A DNA stretch of 64,000 bases from Lentibacillus sediminis (GCF_002763455.1 NZ_NIXK01000011.1:1-64000); one strand, 5' to 3'. Shown: positions 1 through 9,078, counted from the first letter of the stretch. Numbers and translations are program-made. Notes: generated from the letters alone by a model not told the origin.

Positions 1-125
1 TACGGACGGGATCGGTGTCCCACGGGCGCGAACGTTCTACCCCGGCTACTTCAAGCATAAAACCCATTAAAAATAGGTCAACCAGAAATGACTGGCTGAC
101 CTTATAATACGAACGGGCGCGCTTG
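1..125. repeat. Direct repeat copy A (partial at window edge)
   Basis: This stretch is about 90% identical to 687-810, with one single-base indel near position 15. It contains an 11-bp stem-loop (75-85 with 92-102, loop AAATGA) followed by a TATAAT-like hexamer. Similarity to copy B stops just after GGGCGCG at about 125, which I take as the end of the repeated unit. The unit runs off the left edge. GC-rich blocks and a hairpin suggest the end of an insertion sequence, but I cannot name the family. Confidence 0.75.
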
Positions 126-133
126 CGGAATAA

Positions 134-258
134 AATATAGCACCCAGTTTGCCATATTCGGGCTATATTGCTGAAGTTCTTCCCTATTTAAACGAAGCAG
201 AATACCTGATTACGGAAGAGGTTTTGAAGGGGGAGGATGGAGATAACATTGCAGAATG
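134..258 (+). pseudogene. 3' fragment of a truncated gene
   Basis: An open frame without a start runs from just behind repeat copy A to a TGA at 256-258, encoding 41 residues. The acidic C-terminus contains YLNEAEYLITEEVLKGED and reads like a natural protein end. It overlaps the start of the next gene, as translationally coupled genes do. An in-frame TAA lies directly upstream at 131-133, so the 5' part of the gene has been replaced by repeat DNA. I do not recognise the family. Confidence 0.45.
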
Positions 259-550
259 AAAAAAAGTATTCTTGGTTGAGCTATACATCATTTGGACTAG
301 GATTCTTATCTTTTTTACACTTTTTTTACCTGCTGAATCATTACTACCAAAAATATTGATACCAATAGTATACTTAATAATAATTATTGGCGTCCCTTCT
401 TCCATTATACTGGGTATAATGGCTTTAAGGAAAAAAAGTGAGAAAAGACTATTAGCTAATATAGGTATAACTTTAGGGTTAATTATTGGAATTTTTTTAT
501 CAGCAGTGACACTATTTGGGTGGCTTATAACTCCTGTTCATCCAAATTAA
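237..550 (+). pseudogene. Small membrane protein gene with a frameshift in a T run
   Basis: The first frame starts at ATG 237 (or TTG 249, with GGAG six bases upstream) and reads KKYSWLSYTSFGLGFLSF, then stops early. A second frame, open from TTG 272, continues with LFLPAESLLPK, three hydrophobic segments and a basic MALRKKSEKR loop, and ends at 550. Adding one T to the T6 run at 311-316 would join both frames into one protein of about 104 residues with three or four membrane segments. It is either a real pseudogene, a slippery-site gene or a sequencing error. The family resembles small DUF4190-like membrane proteins, but this is not certain. Confidence 0.5.
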
Positions 551-594
551 AAACTGGAGTGCTTCTATGGTTTTTGCATTAAAGATTAAAAAAG

Positions 595-810
595 GTGTTT
601 GTGGTGAAATTGGAATTGTACCGCAATACGGGGTCTATGCCCCAACCAGCCTCAAACATGTTTCTACAAGGAGGGGTGGACAGCATTACGGACGGGATCA
701 AGTCCCACGGGCGCGAACGTCCTACCCCGGCTTCCTCAAGCATAAAACCTATTAAAAATAGGTCAACCAGAAATGACTGGTTAACCATATAATACGATCG
801 GGCGCGATTG
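595..810. repeat. Direct repeat copy B
   Basis: Positions 687-810 repeat copy A (1-125), including the hairpin (here CTGGTTAACC on the right arm) and the TATAAT-like hexamer. The upstream part (595-686, starting near GTGGTGAAATTGG) has no partner in the window because copy A is cut by the window edge, so the full unit is longer than 200 bp. With copy A it brackets a truncated and a frameshifted gene, as two insertion-sequence remnants would. Confidence 0.6.
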
Positions 811-829
811 TTTAACAAGTATTATAAGG

Positions 830-875
830 GTGATACACATTATACATGACTAATATGTATCACTCTTTATTTTTT
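830..875 (+). other. Inverted repeat with T-rich tail (terminator-like)
   Basis: GTGATACACAT (830-840) pairs with ATATGTATCAC (853-863) with one mismatch, and is followed by TCTTTATTTTTT. It could be a terminator insulating the tns operon, or part of the transposon end just downstream. Confidence 0.45.
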
Positions 876-902
876 ATGACTTTTAAAGATTTAGGTCTTG
901 AT

Positions 903-969
903 AACAAAGTAAACAACTTTATTTGTAACCACTTTATTTGTAATTAAACGACTTTATTGTCACTCAACA
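903..969 (-). repeat. TnsB-site-like array with terminal TGTTGA (end 1)
   Basis: On the minus strand from 969 downward the sequence starts TGTTGAGT and then GACAATAAAGTCG, followed by two further copies, ACAAATAAAGTGG and ACAAATAAAGTTG, spaced 20 and 15 bp apart. Tn7 right-end TnsB sites, as I recall them, also contain GACAATAAAGTC, placed 8 bp from a TGT tip. The same TGTTGA-N5-AATAAAGTCG arrangement recurs on the plus strand at 36974. If Tn7 polarity applies, the cleaved tip is at 969 and the transposon body lies toward lower coordinates, away from the tns genes that start 86 bp to the right. Confidence 0.65.
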
Positions 970-1054
970 TCAGCTTAATATTATGTTTCCACGTTCATAT
1001 TTGAATAAAATCACAAAACTAATGGAAAATAAATAAAAAGATCAGGTGACTACA

Positions 1055-2407
1055 ATGGGAAATCAATATTTTACTGGGAGTTTACTATATAACCTAGAAC
1101 CAATTGAAATAAATACTGCGCATAAGGAATCCTTATCTAGTTACATGTCAAGATTGGCAGTCGCTCACAATGTTTCTCAAGGATTATTATTTTCGAAAGT
1201 TATTACTCCGCAAATGAACAAGGAGTATTTAACTAACATAGCAGCGAAGGGTGGAAATGGTTTTTATGATTCATCGTCTGGAATAAATGGAATAGGGACA
1301 ATGGCAAATGATTTTGTTAATGTTATGTCAACTTTAACAACCAGAACGGACTTAAGAGATATTACCTTAATTAAGTGTTCCAAAATAATACCAACTAGGG
1401 GTTTGATGAGAGAGAAAAAAGCTTGGTGTCCAGTCTGTTTTCACGTGGCATTAAACGAAGGTAAAACGATCTATGAACAATTACTGTGGAATATTAAGGT
1501 GGTAAAAATTTGTCCAATTCATCAAATACTACTTGAACAGCAATGTACGTATTGCCTTAAGAAAATGCAAATTCTTTCAAGAAATAGTCGACCTGGTTAC
1601 TGTGATAATTGTGGAGGGTGGCTTGGGAAAGAGTTAGTAAAGAAATTAGAAAGTAATGCTTTGGAGGAAGAAATTAATATTACTAAACAGGTAATGAACT
1701 TGATTACCCATAATTCATCAAACATAATCCATAGAAAGCATATTTCCGAAAGTCTTCAATACTACGTGCAAAACGAATTTGAAGGAAATATTAACAAAGC
1801 AGCTGAGGTATTTGGAGTTGCAAGGACAACTTTTAGATATTGGTATAAAGGGATTAATATACCTGAACTCAAGACGTTAATTTTGATTTGTAATAAGCTT
1901 GATATTACAGTAATTGGTTTTTTTCACAAGAAACCCGCCAATATAAACAAAAATCTCATTTCAGGAATTACTGTGGAAAAGAAATCGAAGAAAAAACTGG
2001 ATCATGAATACATCAAAAATTATTTAAATAATTACATTCATCGTGATTATATTACTGCTCCAAAATCAATTAAAAAAATAGCTTCAGTTATTGGGTGTGA
2101 TCGTCGATTGCTGTACCTAAAATATCCGAATGAAACTAGAAAAATAAACGAAATATATGTAGCGCATATAAAAGAGAGAAAACGTAATCGGCTATTAAAA
2201 GCCGAATTAGAACTATCGAAGTCAGTTGATGCCCTGCAAAATGATAATATTTATCCAAGTCGTAGAAAGGTCGAATTGTTGTTAAAAGGGTCATACCTGG
2301 TTAGGGAAAAAGGTATTGCTACAACGTGGAAAAAGTTAATTAATAGCAAAATAAAAGATATCAACCAAAATGTTGGAGAAAAACAAAAAATAAATTTGGA
2401 AAATTAG
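1055..2407 (+). CDS. tniQ: TniQ/TnsD-like transposition target selector 1
   Basis: This 450-residue protein opens with the TniQ signature ESLSSYMSRLAVAH (about residues 26-39). It then has zinc-finger cysteines at about C125/C128 (AWCPVC), C153, C164/C167 and C183/C186 (YCDNCGGWLG). TniQ proteins link the AAA regulator TnsC to a chosen target site. Behind the TniQ part comes an HTH-like segment (INKAAEVFGVARTTFRYW) and two repeats of a basic helical module, probably DNA-binding as in TnsD. AGGTGA seven bases upstream favours ATG 1055 over GTG 1046. It is the first gene of a same-strand set with tnsAB, tnsC and a second tniQ. A CRISPR-coupled TniQ is unlikely because no cas genes are visible. 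Confidence 0.88.
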   Translation: MGNQYFTGSLLYNLEPIEINTAHKESLSSYMSRLAVAHNVSQGLLFSKVITPQMNKEYLTNIAAKGGNGFYDSSSGINGIGTMANDFVNVMSTLTTRTDLRDITLIKCSKIIPTRGLMREKKAWCPVCFHVALNEGKTIYEQLLWNIKVVKICPIHQILLEQQCTYCLKKMQILSRNSRPGYCDNCGGWLGKELVKKLESNALEEEINITKQVMNLITHNSSNIIHRKHISESLQYYVQNEFEGNINKAAEVFGVARTTFRYWYKGINIPELKTLILICNKLDITVIGFFHKKPANINKNLISGITVEKKSKKKLDHEYIKNYLNNYIHRDYITAPKSIKKIASVIGCDRRLLYLKYPNETRKINEIYVAHIKERKRNRLLKAELELSKSVDALQNDNIYPSRRKVELLLKGSYLVREKGIATTWKKLINSKIKDINQNVGEKQKINLEN

Positions 2408-2462
2408 AAGGATATAATGAAACAGTGTCGAATTAATATGTTAGGTTCATAAAATTAGTTTT

Positions 2463-2492
2463 ATTCGATAAAGTTCGACAACAAATTCGAAT
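2463..2492. promoter_or_regulatory. Cluster of three TTCGA motifs upstream of tnsAB
   Basis: TTCGA occurs at 2464, 2474 and 2486, about one helical turn apart, in the 133-bp gap between tniQ-1 and tnsAB. The spacing suggests a protein-binding site, possibly autoregulation of the tns genes. There is no direct evidence beyond the pattern. Confidence 0.25.
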
Positions 2493-2540
2493 AAGAATGT
2501 GCTATCATCAACTACAATGAAATGAGTGGGGTGTTGGGTA

Positions 2541-5216
2541 ATGTTGTCTGAAGTGGAATTTCTAAGTTGGTGTGAAAAAAATAACATATCTAAGGATACC
2601 CAGGACTATATCAACAAGAATATTCGTTTCTCACAACCCGCGCGTTCAGTAGGTGGGAGTGGTAGAAGTCCCTCTGGCAAATATCCTTCGAAGAAAATGG
2701 GGGTGTTTATTCAATGGGAAAGTAAGAAGGTTGAAGGGCCTGCTGTTCTAATGATGGAGAATGATGATACGGTATTAGAGTTTTATGATCAACCAAATAG
2801 GATAAAATTAAATTATGTTAACAATAAAGGGAAAAATTGTGGGACACTCTATACACCAGATTTTTTTGTGATTAGGGAAGATAATGCTGGATGGGTAGAG
2901 TGGAAAGATGAAAATGACTTATTAATACTGTCAAAAAAGCAACCATGGAAATATATTAAAGATGACCATGGCAAATGGAGATGCCCGCCAGGAGAAAAAT
3001 TTGCGAAGAAATTAGGTCTTGAATTCCAGGTATGCATTAATAGTAGTATCAATTGGAATTTGCATAGAAATTTTGTGTTTCTTGATGATTATTTGAGAAG
3101 AGAGAAGAGTTTAAAATTAAATTTATCTATTTTAGATGAAATTAGGCAAGTGATTTTCCAGAATCCAGGACTTTCACTTAAACAGTTAATAGATCACTCT
3201 AATGATTATTTTTATTGCGCAGATGATGTTTATGCTTCAATAGTAAACCATGATATATATGTTGATTTAAATGAAAAATCCTTAGCAGATGCTGATTCGG
3301 TAAAGGTTTTCCTGCATAAAGAACATGAAGAAATGTATATTAACTTAATTTCATGTGAAAAGGATTTGTCTTCCTCGATAAAAATTTCTTTTGAAATTGG
3401 TACGAAAATTCTATGGGATAATTATATCTGGACAATCATTAATATTGGAGATAACAATGTATTTCTTAGTTCAGAGGGTAAATACAATGAAATCTCTAGA
3501 GAGTTATTCGATAAATTAATTAGGGATGAAAAAATTATTGGTCAAGTTAAAGAAGAGCTTAATGACCCTCTTGTTGATCTTATCACTGAAGCAAGTGAAG
3601 AAGACTATAAAATTGCAAACTACAGACTGAAATACGTTGAAAAGTATTTAAGGTTTGGATCTAAAGAATTTAAAGAAACAAAGGTTGAACCTAATCTACG
3701 GAAGGTGCGTGATTGGTCAGGAAAGTACAGAAAAGCAGAAAATTTATTTGGAAATGGATATATTGGCTTGCTACCAAAAGATAAGAATAAAGGGAATAGA
3801 CAGGGCCGATTTAGTAGTGAAGTGATGACGCTTATGAATGAATACATCCAAAATGAATATGAATCTGAAGTTCAGAAGAATGTAGCTTTAGTATATGGAT
3901 CCTTTAAAAATAAATGTGAAGAACTGGGGTATGATCCACCTAGTTCAGTAACTTTTTATTCATATATTAAAAAGCGTCCAATCGATGAGCAAACTAAAAA
4001 ACGTAAAGGGAAAAGAGCTGAATATCAGAAAAAAACATATTACTGGGAATTGACTAGAACTACACCCAGACATGGGGATTTTCCTTTTAACATTTGTCAT
4101 TTAGATCATACTGAATTAGACATAGAACTGGTATGTTCAAGTACTGGGAAAAACCTTGGCAGACCATATTTAACTCTCATGATTGATGCATTTTCAAGAA
4201 AAGTCATAGCTTTTTATTTATCGTTTGAGCCACCAAGTTATAGATCATGTTTAATGGTTTTTAGGGACTGTGTGAGGCGATATAACCGACTACCTCAACA
4301 AGTATTTGTCGACAACGGAAAGGAATTTCATAGTGTATATTTCGAAACATTATTAGCTATGTATGAAAAAGAGCTTATCTGGAGACCAGCCGCAAAGCCA
4401 AGGTATGGTTCCGTATTAGAGAGACTTTTTGGTACAACTAATACCAATTTTATTAACAATTTAAAAGGAAATACCCAGATAATGAAAAATGTACGTGAGG
4501 TTACCAAAAGTGTAAATCCAAAAAATCACGCCATCTGGACTTTGTATGAATTATCCGGAGCATTAGATTATTATTTCTTCGAGATTTATGAAAATATCGA
4601 GCATCCAGCTTTAGATAGAACCCCTAAAGAAGCGTTTCAACAAGGAATGTTTTATTCTGGTGAGAGAAAAGATTTCTATATTCCCTATGATAAGGTTTTT
4701 GAAATTTTAACTTTACCCTCCACAAAAAATGGGGAGGCAACTGTTCAAAAAAACGGTGTTAAAATTAATTATATCTATTATTGGCATGATGACTTTAAAA
4801 GATTACATTCCAATAAGGTAAAAGTTAAGGTAAGATTTGACCCTTTCAACCTAGGAATCGCATATGCTTATATTAATAAAAAATGGGTTAAATGCATATC
4901 TCAATATTATTCGATTTTAAAGAATCTAACAGAGAAGGAACTTAAGTTTATTACATCAGAAATCAAAAAAAACAAGCACAATCACGCAAAGAACTTTTCA
5001 ATAAATGCACAAAAAATAGCAAGGTTTATTACTGAAATAGAAGACAATATTCAATATGAATTACTAAAAAATAGAGTGGATGAAACAAACAACTTAGTTC
5101 AATTTAGAAATAAAGACAAAATTCCACAGAGCACAAGTGACATAAATCCATCCAATAATCAGCACTTCGAAAAAAATATCGAAAATGAACACTTTGATTT
5201 ATACGAGGAGTTTTAA
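2541..5216 (+). CDS. TnsA-TnsB fusion transposase
   Basis: This 891-residue protein combines both catalytic subunits of a Tn7-type cut-and-paste transposase. The N-terminal part (about residues 45-200) is a TnsA-type endonuclease with the PD-(D/E)xK pattern: TPDF with D107, and VEWK with E120 and K122. A linker with winged-helix-like character follows. The rve/DDE integrase core has D522 (HLDHTE), D591 (VDNGKEFH) and E627 (VLERLFG), giving the expected D-35-E spacing. The C-terminus is a beta-rich and basic tail as in TnsB/MuA. TnsA normally nicks the 5' ends and TnsB joins the 3' ends. ATG 2541 has GTGGGGTG about eight bases upstream and is preferred to GTG 2526. All catalytic residues are present, so it looks functional. 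Confidence 0.93.
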   Translation: MLSEVEFLSWCEKNNISKDTQDYINKNIRFSQPARSVGGSGRSPSGKYPSKKMGVFIQWESKKVEGPAVLMMENDDTVLEFYDQPNRIKLNYVNNKGKNCGTLYTPDFFVIREDNAGWVEWKDENDLLILSKKQPWKYIKDDHGKWRCPPGEKFAKKLGLEFQVCINSSINWNLHRNFVFLDDYLRREKSLKLNLSILDEIRQVIFQNPGLSLKQLIDHSNDYFYCADDVYASIVNHDIYVDLNEKSLADADSVKVFLHKEHEEMYINLISCEKDLSSSIKISFEIGTKILWDNYIWTIINIGDNNVFLSSEGKYNEISRELFDKLIRDEKIIGQVKEELNDPLVDLITEASEEDYKIANYRLKYVEKYLRFGSKEFKETKVEPNLRKVRDWSGKYRKAENLFGNGYIGLLPKDKNKGNRQGRFSSEVMTLMNEYIQNEYESEVQKNVALVYGSFKNKCEELGYDPPSSVTFYSYIKKRPIDEQTKKRKGKRAEYQKKTYYWELTRTTPRHGDFPFNICHLDHTELDIELVCSSTGKNLGRPYLTLMIDAFSRKVIAFYLSFEPPSYRSCLMVFRDCVRRYNRLPQQVFVDNGKEFHSVYFETLLAMYEKELIWRPAAKPRYGSVLERLFGTTNTNFINNLKGNTQIMKNVREVTKSVNPKNHAIWTLYELSGALDYYFFEIYENIEHPALDRTPKEAFQQGMFYSGERKDFYIPYDKVFEILTLPSTKNGEATVQKNGVKINYIYYWHDDFKRLHSNKVKVKVRFDPFNLGIAYAYINKKWVKCISQYYSILKNLTEKELKFITSEIKKNKHNHAKNFSINAQKIARFITEIEDNIQYELLKNRVDETNNLVQFRNKDKIPQSTSDINPSNNQHFEKNIENEHFDLYEEF

Positions 5217-5217
5217 T

Positions 5218-6366
5218 ATGGACGAAAATAAGGAGATTCTCTCAGAACAAATTACTAATTCTTCTATCCTTGAGAAGAAAAATTATTTTCGTGAACGGAC
5301 GATTAATCATCCCATACTTCAACGTGTTTACACAAGTTTAATGGAGAAGATCGAGGAATCAGAAAAAGGTAAAGTATACCAGGTTTTTGGCCCAACAGGA
5401 GTTGGGAAATCGACTTTATGTAAAAGAGTTAAAAGAGAAGTGTTAAGTAAGAATCATACAATAATACAGAAAGATAAAGGTATTATTCCTATTGTCTCTC
5501 TTGAATTACCATCCCCAGATAATGGGAAGTTTAATTGGAAAGATTTTTACAGGAGAATGCTTAAAGAAATGAATGAGCCTCTTATTGATTATAAAGTTTT
5601 AAGAGAACCAGAAAAGAAACCAAATCATAGATATATTCCCAATCATTTACCATCAACTTCTCCAGCATTAAGGGAGTCTCTGGAAAATGCAATTATCCAC
5701 AGAAAAACAAAAATAGTATTACTGGATGAAGCACAACATCTCCTCAAAGTTCCTGGTGGCAAGGCTATACAAGATCAAATGGATGCAATAAAGTCAATTG
5801 CTAACTTAACTGGAAGTATTTTTGTCATGTTTGGTACATATGAATTAATGAGTTTTTTTGATTTAAATGGTCAATTGGGAAGGCGTACCAATGAAATACA
5901 TTTTCGACGATATAATTTAAATAATACTCAAGACATTCGAGAATTTAAAAGTGTTATTTATACATTTGAAAAGCACTTGCCACTCGACGAGGATTCAGAA
6001 CTGCTATTACACTGGGAATTTTTATACGAAAGAACAGTAGGGTGTATAGGAATTCTCAAGGAATGGTTAAATGTTTGTTTAATTCAAGCACTAAATAGAA
6101 ACCTACCGAGTATCTCTTACGAATTAATTAAGAATAATGCACCACTTCCATCAAAAGCTCTAAAAATAGCTCAAGAGGCTGTTTACGGCGAAAGGGATCT
6201 GGAAAAAGGGGAAAAAGATAGTTATAATCTTCAACAATTATTAGGCTTTAGTAATCTGACGGATAAAGAAGACAGTAATAAAAGCGACAACACAATCAAG
6301 AGGAAAGATGTCGGAAAAAGGAATCCGGTTAGAGATGTAATTGGTATCACTGAAAAAGAGGCATAA
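5218..6366 (+). CDS. tnsC: TnsC-like AAA+ transposition regulator
   Basis: This 382-residue AAA+ ATPase has a Walker A motif GPTGVGKST at residues 58-66 and a Walker B motif KIVLLDEAQHLL with D170. An arginine-rich segment follows (GQLGRRTNEIHFRRY, sensor/arginine-finger region). TnsC-family proteins polymerise on target DNA with ATP and recruit the transposase to sites marked by TniQ/TnsD. The start ATG lies one base after the tnsAB stop, with GAGGAG seven bases upstream inside tnsAB, so the two are translationally coupled. The acidic and lysine-rich C-terminal tail (about residues 325-382) is low in complexity. It resembles the TniB/TnsC ATP_bind group as well. Confidence 0.9.
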   Translation: MDENKEILSEQITNSSILEKKNYFRERTINHPILQRVYTSLMEKIEESEKGKVYQVFGPTGVGKSTLCKRVKREVLSKNHTIIQKDKGIIPIVSLELPSPDNGKFNWKDFYRRMLKEMNEPLIDYKVLREPEKKPNHRYIPNHLPSTSPALRESLENAIIHRKTKIVLLDEAQHLLKVPGGKAIQDQMDAIKSIANLTGSIFVMFGTYELMSFFDLNGQLGRRTNEIHFRRYNLNNTQDIREFKSVIYTFEKHLPLDEDSELLLHWEFLYERTVGCIGILKEWLNVCLIQALNRNLPSISYELIKNNAPLPSKALKIAQEAVYGERDLEKGEKDSYNLQQLLGFSNLTDKEDSNKSDNTIKRKDVGKRNPVRDVIGITEKEA

Positions 6367-6392
6367 ACACTAAATAAGTGGTGATGAAAAAA

Positions 6393-8192
6393 ATGTTTAA
6401 TAATGTGTATGAAATGTATAACCTAATACCTAGTGAGAAGCAAGATGATGACTTAATAACTACGTTTTTATACAGTTTGAATCCTATAATGAATGAAGGA
6501 AAGGATGTTGAAAGTTTAAGTAGTTATTTAATAAGATTAGCTAATGCTCATAAGGTTTCGGTTGGTATTCTAACATCCAAAATTTTAAAAGAATATTTAA
6601 GAGCGCATAAATTGAAATACGCTACTAACATATATTTGGCGCATTCTAGTCATATAAATGGCCTTGGTGAGTTTTCTGAAATTAACGTAAAAATTTTGGA
6701 AAAATTGACTGGTCAAAGAAAGCTGTCTAATCTCACATTAATCAAATTTAGAGAGGTATTCTCTAAAAAAAAATTAATGAAGACTACCCGTGCTTGGTGT
6801 CCAGACTGTCTTCAACTAATGAAGGAAAATTCCCTCCCACTATATGAAAAATTGATTTGGAATATAAACCACTATGACGTCTGTGTAAAACATTCTACTT
6901 TTTTAAAGACCACATGTGCCCAATGTGGAATGCTACAAAATATTATACATGTAAAATCAAGTATTGGTTATTGCCAATATTGCTTTAGTTGGCTTGGAGA
7001 AATAAAGAGGGATTCAGATGATAACTTTGAAAATAGGTTTGAAGAAAGCATTTATAACTCTGAACAAATTGAGGAAATGTTTAATTACTTTTTTAATAGT
7101 ATTAAGGTGCAAAGTGAACCCCGTATATCTTCATTAAATTTTATCAACAATAAGTTAAGGGAGAACAGCGCATTAAAAGACTTCAGTTTAACTAAATTGG
7201 ATATTACTCAAGATTCCTTGTTAGCATATGGTGTTGGTAAAACTATGCCTGAAATAAATATGTTACTTAAAATTAGCAGATTCTTAGAAGTAAGTTTTGT
7301 AGAAATATTGAATGGGCAAGTCAAAAAGGTATCTTTAAAGAACATAAATGACCAATCTAAAATTGTTCATTACAATCATAAAAGTCATTATGAAAAAGTG
7401 AAAAAATATCTAGAGGATGTCATCGAATCACAAAATGATTACATCTCGATAATTTCATTGTCAGAAAGGTTAAATGTGTCCAGAATTACGTTAAGTTCTA
7501 GGTTCCCAGAGCTAATAAACAAGATCAAAGAAAATAATAATAAAATTAATCAGAATTTTAAAAAGAAAAGATACAAATATAACCATAAAAATGATAATAT
7601 AAGGGTATCTAATTACTTGAAAAAAGTATTAAATTCAAAAGAAGTTCAAACAATAGAAGAAATCACATTTGAACTTGGAGTATGTTCAGCAACATTAAAG
7701 AAATATTTCCCAAAATTAATGAAGGAAATAAAAAGTGAAAATAAGAAGTTAAGAAAAGAAAGTACTAAAAATAATAAGGGAAGACCGTTACCAAAATATA
7801 AGGAATTAGATATCAAAAGAATTCAAGAAAAACTAAAAGCAATCTCTGAATCAAAATTAGAAGAACCTAAGTACTTATACCAGATTGAAAAAGAACTTGG
7901 AATCCCCCACTTCAGACTGAGACGTCATTTTCCAGAATTGATTAAACTTATTAGCGCTAAAAATAAAGATATTGAAGATAGAAACCGCAAAAAATATTTT
8001 GATAAATGCAATGAAGAACTAATTAATACTATTACTTATTTGGTATCAAAGGATATTTATCCTAGTTTAACGACATTGCAAAAACACCTAAGTTTTAAAT
8101 TTAACAATCCTTTTTTTACAGTTTGGAGAGACACTTTAAAGGAACTCGGTATAGATAGGAAATCTTTTGTAAAAGTGAGTGAGTTTGAATAA
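6393..8192 (+). CDS. tniQ: TniQ/TnsD-like transposition target selector 2
   Basis: This protein of about 599 residues has the TniQ signature ESLSSYLIRLANAH, and the cysteine set AWCPDC, CVKH, CAQC and YCQYC matches the first TniQ almost position by position. It is longer because its C-terminal half holds three to four repeats of a basic helix-turn-helix module. Each repeat ends in a line such as RFPELINKIKENN, YFPKLMKEIKSEN or HFPELIKLISAKN. TnsD of Tn7 uses its C-terminal region to read the attachment site, so this is probably the site-specific selector. GGTGAT upstream favours ATG 6393 over GTG 6378. Two selectors in one operon suggest two target pathways. Confidence 0.85.
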   Translation: MFNNVYEMYNLIPSEKQDDDLITTFLYSLNPIMNEGKDVESLSSYLIRLANAHKVSVGILTSKILKEYLRAHKLKYATNIYLAHSSHINGLGEFSEINVKILEKLTGQRKLSNLTLIKFREVFSKKKLMKTTRAWCPDCLQLMKENSLPLYEKLIWNINHYDVCVKHSTFLKTTCAQCGMLQNIIHVKSSIGYCQYCFSWLGEIKRDSDDNFENRFEESIYNSEQIEEMFNYFFNSIKVQSEPRISSLNFINNKLRENSALKDFSLTKLDITQDSLLAYGVGKTMPEINMLLKISRFLEVSFVEILNGQVKKVSLKNINDQSKIVHYNHKSHYEKVKKYLEDVIESQNDYISIISLSERLNVSRITLSSRFPELINKIKENNNKINQNFKKKRYKYNHKNDNIRVSNYLKKVLNSKEVQTIEEITFELGVCSATLKKYFPKLMKEIKSENKKLRKESTKNNKGRPLPKYKELDIKRIQEKLKAISESKLEEPKYLYQIEKELGIPHFRLRRHFPELIKLISAKNKDIEDRNRKKYFDKCNEELINTITYLVSKDIYPSLTTLQKHLSFKFNNPFFTVWRDTLKELGIDRKSFVKVSEFE

Positions 8193-8679
8193 AGTAAAAT
8201 ATTGTTAGGAATTTAATTGCAAAGCAAAATAACGTAAGGAGTTACCTTGTTAAAAGTATTTCACATCAAAGCGGAGAAATATGCTGAGAGAAGATAGGAG
8301 TTTTTATTAAATTAAGGAGATTAATTCTTAATGTGTAAGGCCTTTTTTATTGATCTGACAATTATATGCTTTATTTCGTGACATTATAATATTTTAAGTT
8401 ACATTGTGTGTAATATGTGCGGGTCCATAGCCTTATTTTTCTAATAGTGATGACTATAACGATAATGTCGGTTCATTTTTCAGAAGATCTATTGAATTAT
8501 TATTTTAAAATTGTTATGATTTATTTATTAAAGTTGCGAGTATATGGATTATATTTATCAACCTTTTTAACATGCAAACATTTGATTGAACTTTTTTGAT
8601 GGATAGGAAAGCGTTATCTTTAACCTTCTTTTGAAACACCATTTTTCCTATAAAATTATTTCTTAAAGAGGGATTAAAT
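8193..8679. other. AT-rich gap behind the tns operon, no gene seen
   Basis: This 487-bp stretch has no convincing reading frame. It contains a CTTTATTTCGTGACA segment (near 8371) and ATTAAAGTTGCGAG (near 8527), each resembling one TnsB-like box, but neither is arrayed nor has a TGT tip at the right distance. I cannot place a transposon end here. Confidence 0.4.
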
Positions 8680-8904
8680 ATGAAAAAAATACTTACTGTT
8701 ACATTATCTTGTTTAACAGTTTTATTAGGCGCATACTTAATTTTTGATAAAGGGCATGCTTCTCCAATCGACTTACCGGAATACAAAGTCTCCTTCGAAA
8801 ATGCAAAATTACTGGATAGTAAAATTGACGAAGATACTGGGGTACAGATAGATGTATATACACTACCTAATGAAAACTTCGATAAATCATACGGGGAAGA
8901 TTAA
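8680..8904 (+). CDS. Small exported protein, unknown function
   Basis: This 74-residue protein starts at an ATG with GAGGG nine bases upstream. The N-terminus has two lysines followed by a hydrophobic stretch (ILTVTLSCLTVLLGAYLIF), a signal peptide or anchor, then an acidic 45-residue tail. No family is recognised. The tail is short and could be a truncation. It stands alone between the tns operon and an MFS gene. Confidence 0.45.
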   Translation: MKKILTVTLSCLTVLLGAYLIFDKGHASPIDLPEYKVSFENAKLLDSKIDEDTGVQIDVYTLPNENFDKSYGED

Positions 8905-9029
8905 TTAAACCAAACTAAATATAAAGAAACAAAATTTACCTTGCTGAGAATAGATCGAACCCTGCTCTAAATAGGCTTTCGTTAAGGGTTTTTCAAATAT
9001 TGAAGTAGGGGTTCCAGTGAGAAAGGAAA

Positions 9030-9062
9030 AATAAGCTACATTAAATTGTAGCTTATTTTCTT
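9030..9062 (+). terminator. Hairpin upstream of MFS gene
   Basis: An 11-bp perfect stem (9030-9040 with 9047-9057, loop TTAAAT) is followed by TTCTTT. It sits only about 20 bases before the MFS start, so it may act as an attenuator of the MFS gene or as a terminator of upstream transcripts. Confidence 0.6.
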
Positions 9063-9078
9063 TAGGAGTAAACAACAA

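Noticed and set aside
970-1045. A separate left end of the tns element in front of tniQ-1
   Set aside because: TTTGAATAAAATCAC resembles one box, but the nearest TGT (985) is about 18 bp away and no array follows.
8360-8550. Right end of the tns element just behind tniQ-2
   Set aside because: Only isolated CTTTATTTCG and TTAAAGTTGCG matches; no repeated boxes and no TGT tip at the proper distance.
8417-8599. 60-residue frame in the gap behind tniQ-2
   Set aside because: No ribosome site, strongly AT-driven composition and no protein-like pattern.
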